Below, in pieces: positions 6,003-6,269 of a DNA stretch of 6,269 nt. Source of the DNA: an uncultured Clostridia bacterium (lineage in GTDB: Bacteria > Bacillota > Clostridia > Christensenellales > Borkfalkiaceae); assembly GCA_944372565.1 (NCBI GenBank), contig CALVZR010000022.1, positions 1-6,269 of the forward strand, written 5' to 3'. A model generated the notes under the pieces. It made no database searches. It was not told where the DNA came from and saw nothing but the letters and a program-made list of their open reading frames with translations. Position 1 is the first letter of the stretch; every line of letters begins with the position of its first letter. Both the position numbers and the translations under genes were made by a program.

Positions 6003-6269
6003 TCAAAAGAGATACCCCACTCCCAGCAAAACCGCCAGAAAAGAAAAATTGACGAGGAAGAACAGCGCGAGATAGCGTTTTACGCTTCCCCCCGTGTTGC
6101 GGAAGGTGTTCAGGGTGATCAGGCTCGCCAGCGAGGCGATGGGCGTGCCCAGCCCGCCGATGTTCACCGCGACGAGCAGATTTGCATAATCCGCCGTGAA
6201 TTTGGAAAGGAGCACCGCGGAGGGCACGTTGCTGATGATCTGGCAGGAAAGCGTGCCGAACAGCAGCGG
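6003..6269 (-). CDS. ArsB/CitMHS-type ion permease, C-terminal 88 residues
   Basis: The frame is open from the window edge to a TGA at 6003-6005, so this is the C-terminal end of a longer gene. The visible 88 residues start PLLFGTLSCQIISNVPSA. QIISNVPSA is the hairpin motif of the ion transporter (IT) superfamily, and NIGGLGTPIASLASLI is the second conserved segment, typical of ArsB, CitMHS and SLC13-like permeases (Pfam CitMHS group). It then ends in one more membrane helix (about VKRYLALFFLVNFSFLAVLL). These proteins export arsenite or take up or exchange anions, citrate or cations, often driven by Na+ or H+. The last few residues do not tell which. A complete member is usually around 350-450 residues, so most is outside the window. 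Its internal GTG at 6225-6227 should not be taken as a start, since the reading frame and homology continue upstream of it. Confidence 0.85.
   Translation of the reverse strand, partial: PLLFGTLSCQIISNVPSAVLLSKFTADYANLLVAVNIGGLGTPIASLASLITLNTFRNTGGSVKRYLALFFLVNFSFLAVLLGVGYLF

Noticed and set aside
4369..6269. Permease and symporter as one operon for a single substrate
   Set aside because: A hairpin with a T-tract and a separate promoter lie between them, so co-transcription is not the simplest reading.

Overview
The window is an ordinary-looking stretch of bacterial chromosome, fully packed with genes and with no RNA gene, mobile element, CRISPR array or phage signature that I can recognise. 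Shine-Dalgarno sites of the AAGGAG/AGAGGA type, A/T-rich intergenic gaps carrying clear -35/-10 boxes inside strongly G/C-biased coding DNA, TGA used as a normal stop, and the look of the proteins suggest a G+C-rich member of the Bacillota (Clostridia). That placement is inference from style, not from a marker gene.

Layout. Positions 1-2882 (minus strand) hold a tight three-gene operon, read from right to left: a DUF1624/HGSNAT-type multipass membrane acyltransferase, an AMP-forming acyl-CoA synthetase 13 bases later, and 16 bases after that the start of a protein with an FHA-like domain that runs off the left edge. Positions 2883-3038 are a divergent intergenic region with two good sigma-A-type promoters firing outward. 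Positions 3039-4232 (plus strand) encode a family 4 glycosyltransferase. It meets, tail to tail, a sodium:solute symporter gene (4369-5922, minus). A perfect 13-bp hairpin with T-runs on both sides lies between them as a shared bidirectional terminator. At the right edge (6003-6269, minus) is the C-terminal end of an ArsB/CitMHS-type ion permease. A hairpin terminator follows it, and the promoter of the symporter gene appears to be nested inside that terminator.

How the genes may work together. The synthetase can make an acyl-CoA (or acyl-adenylate), and HGSNAT-type membrane proteins move an acyl group from cytosolic CoA to an acceptor on the far side of the membrane. Their co-transcription suggests a small acylation module for an envelope glycan or lipid. 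The divergent glycosyltransferase might make the acceptor, but only proximity supports that. The symporter and the permease look like independent transport genes. No exciting new system is proven here. The best candidates for a second look are the acylation operon, the start of its first gene almost on top of its promoter, and the promoter nested in a terminator near 5941-5987.
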